From: an uncultured Eubacterium sp.
Lineage (GTDB): Bacteria; Bacillota; Clostridia; Lachnospirales; Lachnospiraceae
Reading direction: 5' to 3'
Length of the DNA stretch: 23,430 nucleotides
NCBI GenBank assembly: GCA_910584595.1
Contig: CAJUBQ010000072.1
Coordinates: 1 to 23,430, forward strand
The notes under the pieces were generated by a model. The model ran no database searches, was not told where the DNA came from, and saw nothing but the letters and a program-made list of their open reading frames with translations. Every line of letters starts with the position of its first letter. Positions within the stretch are counted from its first letter, which is position 1. Positions 14,395 to 22,829 of the stretch are shown here, one piece after another. The position numbers and the translations under genes are program-made.

Positions 14395-14670
14395 AAGTTT
14401 TTTAACATGTTATCACTGCTGCCAGTGTTTACATTTAACAATATCCATGACCTGTCTGACTGATATACCATCTATATTTATAATAGTGTATATTTTTGTG
14501 GCAGTATATAAATAGTTTTTGTTTTTATGATGTTATATCTGCAATAGCTAAGATTTGCCGGATTTTCACCGCATATGCCCACAACGCTGATATATCTGAA
14601 AAATTATTTCGTCCGTGGGCATAAATATAAAATTATTAAAATGCTTCTTGTATGTCTGTAATATAATTCC
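14395..14670. other. Gene-free stretch with a perfect inverted repeat
   Basis: TATGCCCAC (14574-14582) and GTGGGCATA (14615-14623) pair perfectly across 32 bases. No gene is seen. It could be a remnant of origin structure downstream of the Rep gene. Confidence 0.4.
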
Positions 14671-14699
14671 TTGAATAAATCAGTTTATTCCTATATAAT
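14671..14699 (+). promoter_or_regulatory. Promoter with spacer palindrome for the ParB-like gene
   Basis: A TTGAAT -35 box (14671-14676), 17 bp and a TATAAT -10 box (14694-14699) are present. A perfect 7-bp inverted repeat GAATAAA-TCAG-TTTATTC (14673-14690) lies across the -35 box and spacer. This suggests autorepression by the DNA-binding product. Confidence 0.75.
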
Positions 14700-14725
14700 T
14701 ATAGTAAATTTGGGAAGGGGATGCT

Positions 14726-15388
14726 ATGGATAAAGAAAAGAATGAAGTACGGGAAGTAAAAATTGATGATTCATCAGACCATGATGCATTAAAATTGTTT
14801 AATGAAATCAAATTAAGCAGACAGACTTTTTCTGGCTTGAGCTATTTACAGAGGATTGAAACAGTCAGATATTATGATGGGATAATAAAAGAATGTTCGC
14901 AGCAGGGAAAGAGAACGGATTTGGAAGAAAAAAATGCGGACAGAAAAAAAGATGGAGAATTAGTCAAAAGTGGACAGAAGTTGGAAGAAAAATCTGAACA
15001 GAATACAGAGAGTGGACAGAAGTTGGAAAAGAAAACGAAACGGTTGAATACAAGAGATGTGATAGCCCGTCAGCTTGGAATACCCACATCTACATTAAGT
15101 AAATACAGGAGTATCATTAAATTACCTGATGATATAGCTGACCATATGGGACGACTGCTTGACAGGAAGATGATAACCCTTAAGGCTGCCTGCAAAATAT
15201 CCCAGTCTGGATTAAGCACACTTGATATTAGAACACTTTTGAGATGCATAGAAGAATCACCAGATATGAAGGTTGATATGAATAAACTGGAAAAACTTCT
15301 TTGTAGTAGGAAAAGAAAAAAAGGTGTTATATATCAAATATACGATGATATATTTAAACAGGTTCTGGTTCCAAAGAATTTGAAGTAG
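14726..15388 (+). CDS. ParB-like (KorB-type) DNA-binding protein
   Basis: The protein has 220 residues, with GGAAGGGG upstream. Residues about 1-55 are a helical start (LSYLQRIETVRYYDGIIKEC). Residues 60-105 form a charged linker holding two copies of SGQKLE(E/K)K, encoded by an exact 18-bp repeat at 14969-14986 and 15011-15028. Residues about 108-160 are a ParB/KorB-type helix-turn-helix (TRDVIARQLGIPTSTLSKYR followed by IIKLPDDIADHMGRLLD). The N-terminal ParB CTPase motif is not seen, so it may act as a regulator rather than a partition protein. No ParA is nearby. Confidence 0.7.
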   Translation: MDKEKNEVREVKIDDSSDHDALKLFNEIKLSRQTFSGLSYLQRIETVRYYDGIIKECSQQGKRTDLEEKNADRKKDGELVKSGQKLEEKSEQNTESGQKLEKKTKRLNTRDVIARQLGIPTSTLSKYRSIIKLPDDIADHMGRLLDRKMITLKAACKISQSGLSTLDIRTLLRCIEESPDMKVDMNKLEKLLCSRKRKKGVIYQIYDDIFKQVLVPKNLK

Positions 15389-15447
15389 ATATTGGTACAA
15401 CGTACACAAAATAAACCACGGTTATAATTGTCTGTTTTTCAATGACT

Positions 15448-15496
15448 CATGGCAAAATCGGAGCTGCTCCCCAGTACACCTCCGGTTTTTGCCATG
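15448..15496. other. Strong 16-bp stem-loop with an alternative inner pairing
   Basis: CATGGCAAAATCGGAG (15448-15463) pairs with CTCCGGTTTTTGCCATG (15480-15496), with one bulge or wobble, around a 16-base loop. The GGAG of the left arm can instead pair with CTCC at 15467-15470 (GGAG-CTG-CTCC). There is no T-tract, so a simple terminator is unlikely. An origin, transfer site or structured RNA is possible. Confidence 0.55.
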
Positions 15497-15582
15497 CACT
15501 TCCGAATATTTATTCTCAGGTAAATTATGCTTATTTAAAGAAGGTTATACTACAGCTAATCTAAAAATTTGAAGCAGAAAAT

Positions 15583-16491
15583 TTAGAGAATGTAATGAAG
15601 TATACTTTGAGGAATTTTTTCATATAAGCTATGTAATCCCATTTTGCTATAATTAGGATCAAAGTCAGGGCAGCTTTCAGAAGATAAAGTGTTTCTATTA
15701 TATAATTCACATATACCATCTATGTTTTTAGTATAATTGCGAACTTTCTTTATTTTGTTATTCCAATTTTTACAGAAAAAACATACTTTGTATTGTTTTT
15801 CATTGGAAATCTCAGCACCTATATGATTGATGTTAACTATTGATTGTTCTTTTTGCACACCACGTGTAGGAAAGACCTTAATCGTATTTTTTTGTTCTAT
15901 AAAGCTATTGGTATATTTTTCAAAATAGTCATCATATTTCTTATAATTCTTTGTTATAGAGTCAAGCCATTCTTTTCCATCATTGTTTTTTGCTCCATTG
16001 ATAGTATAAAGAAAAACACCTGATAAAAATTCAGAAAGGATAAATTCAGTATTATCTAGCAGAGATTTTACATCTTTGCCAACATATTGCTTAAATTTAT
16101 TGGCATTTTCCCCATTTTTCCTATTATCCAGGGTAGGATCTTTTTCTATAATACCACAAAGGGCAAGAACAATCAGTGCGTATTTGTCTAAATCAATACA
16201 TGGAACTATATCTTGTTCAAACTTTTGACATACCATTTCAGCATCTGCTTTAGAAGCCATTTTGAGTACATCTGTATATTGTGATGAAAAATCACCAGTA
16301 CATTTGTATAGATGATTGAGCGACCTATATCCAGCATCGTTAAATGATTTATCTTTGTTATTAATATCAACATACGTAGTTTTAGGATCAACTGTTTGAA
16401 TAATAGCTGTTACAAATGGCGTTTTATGAAATCTTTTTGATATTCCAGTTACTAATACATCTATAAATGTTCCAAAACATAACCGCTCCAT
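15583..16491 (-). CDS. Unrecognised 302-residue protein with a Cys4 tail
   Basis: The gene lies alone on the minus strand, with GGAGG eight bases before the start. The N-terminal 120 residues (MERLCFGTFIDVLVTGISKR, IIQTVDPKTTYVD, FEQDIVPCIDLDKYALIVLA and LCGIIEKD) look like a conserved helical domain I have seen in Firmicutes mobile-element proteins without a named function. The C-terminal part has C237-FF-C240, C261 and C274 in VCFFCKNW...GICELYNRNT...SCPDF, a probable zinc site. It is more AT-rich than its neighbours and oppositely oriented, so it may be a separate cargo gene. A defence role is only a guess. Confidence 0.6.
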   Translation of the reverse strand: MERLCFGTFIDVLVTGISKRFHKTPFVTAIIQTVDPKTTYVDINNKDKSFNDAGYRSLNHLYKCTGDFSSQYTDVLKMASKADAEMVCQKFEQDIVPCIDLDKYALIVLALCGIIEKDPTLDNRKNGENANKFKQYVGKDVKSLLDNTEFILSEFLSGVFLYTINGAKNNDGKEWLDSITKNYKKYDDYFEKYTNSFIEQKNTIKVFPTRGVQKEQSIVNINHIGAEISNEKQYKVCFFCKNWNNKIKKVRNYTKNIDGICELYNRNTLSSESCPDFDPNYSKMGLHSLYEKIPQSILHYIL

Positions 16492-16628
16492 TATTTATCC
16501 TCCAAATTTGCAAGCAGGCTGCAAGCCCGTATCAATTACATAATTTTCTTTTTAGCTGTAAGATTTTTCTAGTTGATTTAAATGATTAGAGTTTATCACA
16601 AATTAGCATTTTTATCAACGGTTCTGAA

Positions 16629-16677
16629 AATTGTGAAATGGGAATTTTATTTATACTGTCTTTCACATTTCACATTT
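16629..16677. promoter_or_regulatory. Inverted repeat around a -10 box before the helicase
   Basis: AATTGTGAAATG (16629-16640) and CATTTCACATTT (16666-16677) match at 11 of 12 positions as an inverted repeat, and a further TTTCACA lies at 16661-16667. A TATACT (16652-16657) sits between the arms. This is likely operator DNA for the helicase promoter. The rest of 16492-16721 shows nothing further. Confidence 0.5.
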
Positions 16678-16721
16678 TGAAAAATAATGGACAGAATTTT
16701 ACATAGGTCAGGAGGCGGAAG

Positions 16722-18851
16722 ATGATTGAAGGTAATTGGAAAAGGCTAGAAAAAAATGAAGAAGCAGTTAGAAATGGACTTGATTGTTGTACATATTGCA
16801 ATTTTTATCCTTGTGAATGCTTAATTGAATTTATTCAGTTTAAGAAAAATCATTCCAGAGACCCCGATTTTGATAGTCCGGATAGAAATCAAAATACACT
16901 ACTTTCGAGAAGGGGGGAGGCGAATAAAACCAGTAAGACCATCCGGGCTAAGGTGGTTGAGATTGACGGGCACATTATAAAAGAAAGTATCCCAACAGAG
17001 GCCGTCGATAATAGACACAGCGCCGGATTCCTGTCATACGACTGGGTAGGATTACAGAATGGATGCATCATGTGGAAACACTACGTTACGCAGTTAGAAT
17101 GTGGAGGGAAAAGCGTTGCTGAAGGTATTGGTGATCATTACAAGGTACAGCTTGATTTCGACTATAGGATTGAGAAAAACGTTCCTAATAGATGGGAGCC
17201 GAAACAGCCAGTGTTTCTTTCAGCACAGACGGGACAAGGGAAAAATTATTTCATCGAAAATTTTCTAATTCCATATCTTGAAGACCTGAATTATAAAAAT
17301 AAAACTAAGTTCAGAATTTTAATTCTTAGTAACCGTTTGGCTTTGAAACGCCAGATAAGCAGACATATCAGAGGGCAAGATAGTGCTAATGCAGAAGACG
17401 ACGGAGAAAAAATATACTCCTATAATGATGCAGCGGATGTTATGACGTACCAAGGATTGTTGAATAAAAGGAAATATTTAGAGATTGTGCAGAAAAAGAA
17501 ACGGTCAGGTTACATTTTTGTGATCTGTGACGAAGCACATTTTTTCACATCCGATGCCATGTTCAATCCGTACACGCAGGAAATACTGTCTTCTATTGTA
17601 GTTATGTTTAAAAAGGCAATACGTATTTACATGACTGCAACGCCATACGAATGTCTGAAAGCTATTTGCGAATGCGAGAAATACCAACCCGTTTTTTATC
17701 ATTTTCAGCGTGACTACAGTTATCTGAATGTGAAGACTTATTCAGAGATCCGGGAGCTTTATGATGACATCATTAAAGGTGTGAACAGGGCGGAAAAATG
17801 GTTAATTTTTATTGACGACAAGGCAAAGTGCCAGAGAGTGAAGGATGAACTGGAGGAAAAGGGGGAAAAAATTGGTATTTCTTTACAGAATGATGATTCT
17901 AAAGCAGGAAAAGTATATGCTGTCAGTGCAGACAGTAAAAATGATGAGATTTATAAATTGATTGTTCAAGAAGAAAAACTTGTGAAAGGCATTCAGGTGC
18001 TAATTACAACTTCTGTTTTGGACAACGGAGTCAATCTTACAGGAATCGACCATATTGTCGTATCAGATATGTCAAAAGAAAAATGTTTGCAGATGGTAGG
18101 CAGGGCCAGAAAAAATGGAAGTAACGATTCCAAAACTCTGTACCTCAAGAGGTTTGACGAAAAATACGTGACAGACAGAATCTGTGATTTAAAAGAACAA
18201 CGAAAAGCTTATCATGATTTTGATCTGGCGTATGGGGATTTAAATGATCCATTTTGTTCTAAAACATATGACAAATACAGGTTTCTTTCTAAGTATTATA
18301 ATGGCAGTGAAACCGACTGGAAAAATGCAAAACACTGGTTTGGCAGGCCACAGGAGGAGCCAGAGCGATTATTTCTTAACGCAATTGCGAGAAATTTACT
18401 TGAAAAGTACCTTTCCATGTACGAATATATTTGTCAGGAAATGTTAGAGGAGCAGAAAGAAATTAAAGCATCTGGATTGGAAATAAAAAAACTTCCGGGT
18501 CAAAAGTATTTGGAGCATCAGTTTTCCTGGTTTGGCAAGGAGTACTGTATAGATGGTGACATTACATTGTGTGAGCAAAAAGAAGCAGAAAAAGATTTCT
18601 TGGAATTTCTTAAGATTTATGCTGATAATAAAAAGCAAGTGGATGAAAAAGATCAGTTTAAAAAAGAATTTACCCGATTGCATGATGCTGCATTTCCCCG
18701 TGAGGACAAGAACAGAGAACGTACTTACGGAATTAATTTAATGAATAAAATATTGCAGAAGAGAAATCTAAACTACAAAATTAGAAGAAAATTGAAGGCT
18801 TGGGAAGTGGTTGATTTTATTTGGAATTCAGAAGAAATAGAATCTGAATAA
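16722..18851 (+). CDS. SF2 DEAH-type helicase
   Basis: The protein has 709 residues, with AGGAGGCGG before ATG 16722. The motifs are in order: Walker A AQTGQGKN (168-175), DEAH at 270-273 in VICDEAHFF, TAT at 305-307 in YMTATP, the second RecA-like domain with VLITTSVLDNGVNL (about 426-439), and motif VI QMVGRAR (457-463). The N-terminus has a cysteine group (C22, C23, C26, C31, C33) that may bind zinc, then about 130 residues of unknown fold. The last 230 residues carry no named domain. Helicases of this size are common in replication regions of phages and integrative elements and would unwind DNA for E2 replication. No nuclease motif is visible. Confidence 0.85.
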   Translation: MIEGNWKRLEKNEEAVRNGLDCCTYCNFYPCECLIEFIQFKKNHSRDPDFDSPDRNQNTLLSRRGEANKTSKTIRAKVVEIDGHIIKESIPTEAVDNRHSAGFLSYDWVGLQNGCIMWKHYVTQLECGGKSVAEGIGDHYKVQLDFDYRIEKNVPNRWEPKQPVFLSAQTGQGKNYFIENFLIPYLEDLNYKNKTKFRILILSNRLALKRQISRHIRGQDSANAEDDGEKIYSYNDAADVMTYQGLLNKRKYLEIVQKKKRSGYIFVICDEAHFFTSDAMFNPYTQEILSSIVVMFKKAIRIYMTATPYECLKAICECEKYQPVFYHFQRDYSYLNVKTYSEIRELYDDIIKGVNRAEKWLIFIDDKAKCQRVKDELEEKGEKIGISLQNDDSKAGKVYAVSADSKNDEIYKLIVQEEKLVKGIQVLITTSVLDNGVNLTGIDHIVVSDMSKEKCLQMVGRARKNGSNDSKTLYLKRFDEKYVTDRICDLKEQRKAYHDFDLAYGDLNDPFCSKTYDKYRFLSKYYNGSETDWKNAKHWFGRPQEEPERLFLNAIARNLLEKYLSMYEYICQEMLEEQKEIKASGLEIKKLPGQKYLEHQFSWFGKEYCIDGDITLCEQKEAEKDFLEFLKIYADNKKQVDEKDQFKKEFTRLHDAAFPREDKNRERTYGINLMNKILQKRNLNYKIRRKLKAWEVVDFIWNSEEIESE

Positions 18852-18971
18852 TATGCTATACACATCAATATCAATTTTTAATTCATGAGATTATGGGATA
18901 TTTTAATTTAGATATTGAAACCGTATATCTTGAATTTGTAGTTATATATTCTATTCAAAGGAGGTGGAAAT

Positions 18972-19169
18972 ATGGCAGAGAGGGTTCCTATTTGGGAGAA
19001 GGTGCTGCTGACATTGGAAGAAGCGGCAAGCTATACAGGCATAGGCATAAATAAACTACGTGAAATCAGTAATAAAGAAGATTGTAGTTTTATTATTTGG
19101 AATGGGTCAAAGAGGCTTTTTAAGAGGGCGAAACTTGAAGAGTATTTGGAGAAGTCTTATTCAATCTAA
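18972..19169 (+). CDS. xis: Excisionase (Tn916 Xis-type)
   Basis: The protein has 65 residues, and AAAGGAGGTGG precedes ATG 18972. LTLEEAASYTGIGINKLREI is the helix-turn-helix. FIIWNGSKRLFKRAKLEEYL is the wing and last helix, closely following the Tn916 Xis pattern. Excisionases of this kind bind near the arm sites and tilt integrase toward excision. The integrase 2 gene follows after 53 bp with a hairpin in the gap, so xis can be made in excess over int. The preceding 120 bp hold no gene. Confidence 0.88.
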   Translation: MAERVPIWEKVLLTLEEAASYTGIGINKLREISNKEDCSFIIWNGSKRLFKRAKLEEYLEKSYSI

Positions 19170-19174
19170 AAAGT

Positions 19175-19209
19175 AAAGGCTGTGGGAATTATTTTCCACA
19201 GCTTTCTTT
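19175..19209 (+). terminator. Terminator or attenuator between xis and int
   Basis: GCTGTGG and CCACAGC, flanked by AAAG and CTTT, form a stem followed by CTTT. The adjoining CTTTC-TTT-GAAAG could also mask part of the integrase ribosome binding site. The hairpin probably lowers int relative to xis. Confidence 0.7.
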
Positions 19210-19222
19210 GAAAGGAGTATTT

Positions 19223-20500
19223 ATGGGAAAACGTTATGACAAAAAACACAGGCTGCTGAAAACCGGGGAAACAGAACGTGCAGACGGTTATTATACATAC
19301 CGCTGGACATCAAGAGACGGGAAACGCCACAGTGTTACGACAAGTACACTGGAAGAATTAAGGGAAAAAGAAGAAGAAATCCAGAGGGATACATCAGACG
19401 GTATCCGGGCCGATTCACAAAATGTTACTGTCAATGACTTATTTGAGTTATGGAAAAGCCTGAAAAAAGGGCTGAAAGACAATACTTTCCAGAATTACTG
19501 CTATATGTATAAACAGTTTGTGGCAGAAGATATCGGAAAGCTGCTTATACGTAAGCTAAAGAGGTCGGATGTCAAGCGTTTTTATAATACGCTGGCAGAT
19601 GAAAGGGGTCTTAAAATAGCTACAATAGACAATATACATACTGTTTTACATCAGGTTCTGCAATTAGCAGTTGAAGACAATTATGTACGGAATAATGTTT
19701 CTGATAACCTTTTAAAAGAGTTAAAGCAGACGCATCATTTTGATGACAGCCATAAAAGAGGCCTGACTGTCCCGGAGCAGGAATTGTTTCTGAGCTTTCT
19801 TTCATCAGAAAAGACACAATACCACCACTGGTATCCGATATTTACAATTATGATAGGTACTGGTATGCGTGTAGGTGAAATCTGCGGACTGCGCTGGAAC
19901 GACATAGACATTGAAAGTGGGATGATCAGTGTTAACCATACACTTGTATATTATAACCATGCGGTAAATGGATGTTATTTTAATATTCACACTCCAAAAA
20001 CCAAAGCAGGGGAAAGACAGATTCCGATGCTTGAAAATGTAAAGGAGGCATTCCAACAGGAGAAAGCTTATCAGGAGTATAATAATATGAAGTGTAAGGT
20101 AACGGTTGATGGATACACGGATTTTATATTTATCAACCGTTTTGGAAACCTGCAGCATCAGGGGACTTTAAATAAAGCTTTACGCAGGATTATAAGGGAT
20201 TGTAATGACATGCAGTTATCAAAAGGGAAGAGAAAACCTGTGCTTTTACCAAAATTTTCTTGCCATTCCCTCCGCCATACATTTACGACAAGGCTGGTGG
20301 AAGCTGGGGTAAATATTAAAGTTATACAGGAACTTTGTGGACACAGCAGCAGTGATGTTACCCTGGATATTTACACTACAGTCACTAAAGAGCTGAAACA
20401 AAGGGAATTTGGTAACTTTGAGGAAAAGATGAAACAGCAGAAAAAGGAATGGGAACAGGCATTAGATATAGACCATGAAACAAAAAACGAGGGGGAGTGA
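19223..20500 (+). CDS. int: Tyrosine site-specific integrase 2 (Tn916 type)
   Basis: The protein has 425 residues. ATG 19223 is preferred over upstream TTG 19208 because AAAGGAG lies five bases before it. The N-terminal arm-binding domain (GYYTYRWTSRDGKRHSVTTS) is followed by the core-binding domain (about 68-170). The catalytic residues are R216 in GMRVGEICGLRW, K259 in TPKTKAGER, H348 and R351 in CHSLRH, H374 in CGHSS and Y384 in LDIYTTV. All are present. It reads toward the right end of E2, where TTGTACCAATC repeats and the core lie. A decayed second copy of its 3' end follows at 21524-21732, so the right end has been rearranged. Confidence 0.94.
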   Translation: MGKRYDKKHRLLKTGETERADGYYTYRWTSRDGKRHSVTTSTLEELREKEEEIQRDTSDGIRADSQNVTVNDLFELWKSLKKGLKDNTFQNYCYMYKQFVAEDIGKLLIRKLKRSDVKRFYNTLADERGLKIATIDNIHTVLHQVLQLAVEDNYVRNNVSDNLLKELKQTHHFDDSHKRGLTVPEQELFLSFLSSEKTQYHHWYPIFTIMIGTGMRVGEICGLRWNDIDIESGMISVNHTLVYYNHAVNGCYFNIHTPKTKAGERQIPMLENVKEAFQQEKAYQEYNNMKCKVTVDGYTDFIFINRFGNLQHQGTLNKALRRIIRDCNDMQLSKGKRKPVLLPKFSCHSLRHTFTTRLVEAGVNIKVIQELCGHSSSDVTLDIYTTVTKELKQREFGNFEEKMKQQKKEWEQALDIDHETKNEGE

Positions 20501-20520
20501 TCCCTCCCGTTTTATTATAG
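20489..20520 (+). terminator. Terminator overlapping the integrase 2 stop codon
   Basis: GAGGG and CCCTC pair across an 8-base loop containing the TGA, and GTTTTATTATA follows. The same hairpin is kept at 21721-21750 after the integrase remnant. Confidence 0.55.
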
Positions 20521-20556
20521 AGAGCAGGAAATGTGGTTACTGTTATAAAAAACTAA

Positions 20557-20586
20557 TTGTACAAAGCGTATTTTATAAGGTATAAT
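20557..20586 (+). promoter_or_regulatory. Promoter of the second PD-(D/E)XK gene
   Basis: A TTGTAC -35 box (20557-20562) within the palindrome TTGTACAA, an 18-bp spacer and a TATAAT -10 box (20581-20586) are present. The same design recurs at 21879-21908. Confidence 0.6.
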
Positions 20587-20636
20587 ACAGGCAGATATTA
20601 TGATGAAGTAATTGAAAAAAAGGAAGGGTTTTGCTG

Positions 20637-21509
20637 ATGAATGATAAAATAATTCAATGGCATCCGGCATTTGCAGCAGCGATGGATTTGGAACTGCGTG
20701 AAAACAGAAAGAATTTGGAATATAATAAAGAATATAACCTGAATACAAAACCATTAGAGGTTGATCTTCTTATTATTAAGAAGGATAAGGACAGCCAGAT
20801 TGTTAATGAAATAGGGAAATTATTTCGAGGCAATAATATTATAGAATATAAATCACCGGAAGATTCTCTGGATATTGATATGTTTTACAAAGCAGGCGCA
20901 TATGCCAGCCTGTACAAATCTTATGGGAAGACTGTGGATGAACGGAAAGCGGATGATATTACAGTGTCAATATTTCGGGAAATAAAACCTGCAGGGTTGT
21001 TTACGTATTTCAAAAGCCATAATATTAAGATAACAAATCCATATAGTGGAATATATTATGTGATGGGTTCCGTTTTATTCCCAACACAGATCATTGTGGG
21101 CAGTGAACTGGATAAAAAATCACATGTCTGGCTTAGAGCTTTGTCAGGCCAGATGCGGGAACAGGAAATGAAAGATCTGCTTGAAAACATTGAAAGGCTG
21201 AAACTAAAATTAGATAAAGAGCTTGCAGATTCTGTGCTTGAGGTAAGTATCAGGGCAAACTGGGAAATAATAAAAGAATTGAGGAGGGATAAGAATATGT
21301 GCCAGGCATTACTTGAAATCATGGAACCGGAAATTGATAAAATCAAAAATCAAATCAAAAATGAAACAAAAATCAGAATGATCATTGAACTAGGACAGGA
21401 AGATGGTCTTTCTGATGATGTTATTATTGAAAGACTACAGAAGAAAACTGGCGTTCCATATGAAAAGGCAAAAGCATATTTAGAACAGTATGGCAGACAG
21501 TTTTTATAA
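20637..21509 (+). CDS. PD-(D/E)XK nuclease-like protein with Rpn-type tail
   Basis: The protein has 290 residues from ATG 20637, with AGGAAGG nine bases upstream. The nuclease signature is KPLEVDLLII (D43) followed by NNIIEYKSPEDSL (E70-x-K72) and the helix MFYKAGAYASLYKSYG. It differs in its core from the nuclease at 3177. However, its last 45 residues (RMIIELGQEDGLSDDVIIER and AKAYLEQYGRQ) match the tail of that protein. A coiled-coil (LLENIERLKLKLDKELADSV) links the two. The target is unknown. Such proteins in Clostridia are commonly left unnamed. Confidence 0.65.
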   Translation: MNDKIIQWHPAFAAAMDLELRENRKNLEYNKEYNLNTKPLEVDLLIIKKDKDSQIVNEIGKLFRGNNIIEYKSPEDSLDIDMFYKAGAYASLYKSYGKTVDERKADDITVSIFREIKPAGLFTYFKSHNIKITNPYSGIYYVMGSVLFPTQIIVGSELDKKSHVWLRALSGQMREQEMKDLLENIERLKLKLDKELADSVLEVSIRANWEIIKELRRDKNMCQALLEIMEPEIDKIKNQIKNETKIRMIIELGQEDGLSDDVIIERLQKKTGVPYEKAKAYLEQYGRQFL

Positions 21510-21523
21510 TTTTGCATGATTTA

Positions 21524-21732
21524 GCATCAAAGCTGGCAGAAGCCGTAGTGAATATTAAGGTCATTCAGGAATTATGCGGACACAGCAGCAGCGATGTTAC
21601 ATTAGACATTTACGCGGCAGCCACTAAAGAGCTGAAACAAAGGGAATTTGGAAATTTTGAAGAAAGGATGAAGCAGCAGAAATTAGAATGGAAAAAAGAA
21701 CTGGTTATGAAACAGAAGATGAGGGGGAGTAA
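21524..21732 (+). pseudogene. Remnant of an integrase C-terminus
   Basis: The segment encodes VNIKVIQELCGHSSSDVTLD and IYAAATKELKQREFGNFEER, nearly the same as residues about 360-405 of integrase 2, including His and catalytic Tyr positions. A one-base shift late in the segment moves the reading to YETEDEGE and TAA at 21730-21732, matching the end of integrase 2. The N-terminal 80 per cent is missing. It is a diverged relic rather than a recent duplication. Confidence 0.8.
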
Positions 21733-21992
21733 TCCCTCTCATCTTATTATACCCACGGCGAAAAAGTTTTTCAGATGCATTGGCGTTCACAGGTATATAC
21801 GGGAGATGAATCCGGAAAAACTTAACATTCGCGAGTATAGAAAATCAGATGCTCCGGGGTATGGTTATGAAAAATTAATTGTACAAATGGGGTTATAAGG
21901 GGTATAATACTAATGGGAGATTTGAAATTTTGCAAATTGTTTATATCGAATGATACAATAGCGTCTGATATGGGAAATGAGAGGTGGAATAT
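21733..21992. other. Stretch with duplicated terminator and promoter
   Basis: The terminator-like GAGGG/CCCTC hairpin follows the integrase remnant. About 110 bp without recognised content comes next. A promoter copy TTGTAC (21879-21884), 18 bp, TATAAT (21903-21908) then leads to the next antitoxin gene. Confidence 0.55.
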
Positions 21993-22208
21993 ATGATAAC
22001 AGCAGAGCCTGCAAGAAAAATAGACCTGCTTCCACAGGAAAGCTATAGAATGGCGGAAAGCTTTGTAGAGCAATTGGCTGATGCCGATAATCTGAAAGAC
22101 AGTGCATTTAAGGTTTTTATGGGGAAAATGGATGCAGCAGAAAAATCAATCCGGGAACATGGTTTCTTTTCTGAAGAAGAAGTGGAGAAAGAACTGGCTA
22201 AAATATGA
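21993..22208 (+). CDS. Antitoxin of a RelBE/ParDE-type pair
   Basis: The protein has 71 residues. ATG 21993 follows GAGAGGTGG; GTG 21984 is inside that site. The protein is helical and acidic, with SYRMAESFVEQLADADNLKD and EHGFFSEEEVEKELAKI, the usual toxin-binding tail. Its stop overlaps the toxin start (ATGA), the classical coupling of such pairs. Confidence 0.7.
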   Translation: MITAEPARKIDLLPQESYRMAESFVEQLADADNLKDSAFKVFMGKMDAAEKSIREHGFFSEEEVEKELAKI

Positions 22209-22558
22209 TACAGAGAAAGATTGTTTATTCTGAAATTGCCTTGTTGAAACGGAAAGCAATTAAAAAGAGTATCAAAGATAACTATGGAAAGGAAAGGTCT
22301 GACAGGTTTTCTGCTCATATTTCAAAAACACTGGCTGAATTAAAAAAGTTTCCTGACATGGGAGTATCTATGCAGGCAAAGTATGGTTTAGACTGTGACT
22401 ATTATATGTTGTTCATAGAGCAGAATTATTTCATATACCGCATTACGGATGAAATGATTTTGATATTGGAAATTTTTAATGAAAAAGAAGATTTCATGCG
22501 GCAGATGTTTGGGATAGTGACAACATCACAGGAAACGATTGACTACTGGGGAGAATAA
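22205..22558 (+). CDS. RelE/ParE-family toxin
   Basis: The protein has 117 residues and starts in a four-base overlap with the antitoxin. KIVYSEIALLKRKAIKKSIK, YYMLFIEQNYFIYRITDE and MILILEIFNEKEDFMRQMFG follow the family's helix-hairpin and beta-sheet order, ending near the usual conserved positions. It is diverged from the toxin at 2461. It is intact and probably active in stabilising E2. Its target (ribosomal mRNA or gyrase) is not determinable here. Confidence 0.75.
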   Translation: MIQRKIVYSEIALLKRKAIKKSIKDNYGKERSDRFSAHISKTLAELKKFPDMGVSMQAKYGLDCDYYMLFIEQNYFIYRITDEMILILEIFNEKEDFMRQMFGIVTTSQETIDYWGE

Positions 22559-22562
22559 GGCA

Positions 22563-22625
22563 TTTTTGTATCAATCGTATGGAAATTTGTACAGAGTTAA
22601 ATAGAAATACATAAAAATGGAATTG
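22563..22625 (+). repeat. Decayed arm module A
   Basis: TTTTTGTATCAATCGTATGG and the following bases align with module B at 23142-23204 over about 63 bp. Most differences are G-to-A or C-to-T in this copy. It begins five bases after the RelE toxin stop. Confidence 0.6.
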
Positions 22626-22725
22626 TTTTTCATTTTCAGAGATTGCTAATAAAATTTCGAAGCAGTTTCATTTATCTCAGGAAATTGCGGAAAGAGAAAT
22701 AATGGGATACTGGAAGGAACGGTAG
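22615..22725 (+). pseudogene. C-terminal fragment of an unknown gene
   Basis: A frame without a start encodes EIANKISKQFHLSQEIAERE and IMGYWKER before TAG at 22723-22725. It reads like the end of a real helical protein cut off by module A. The family is not recognised. Confidence 0.35.
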
Positions 22726-22829
22726 AAGAAACTGCATATATATTTTGATTGTTTTGAACTGCTAACCTGACGAGGTAAAGAAGTTACGAAAATAATCGCC
22801 AAAGCAAAATGCTGAAAGGAGCAGATGTT

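Noticed and set aside
14726..15388. Complete ParAB partition system
   Set aside because: No ParA ATPase is nearby, and the usual ParB N-terminal nucleotide motif is not seen. Only the helix-turn-helix is supported.
16722..18851. Type I or III restriction enzyme subunit
   Set aside because: Helicase motifs are present, but no PD-(D/E)XK nuclease motif, methylase or specificity gene lies nearby.
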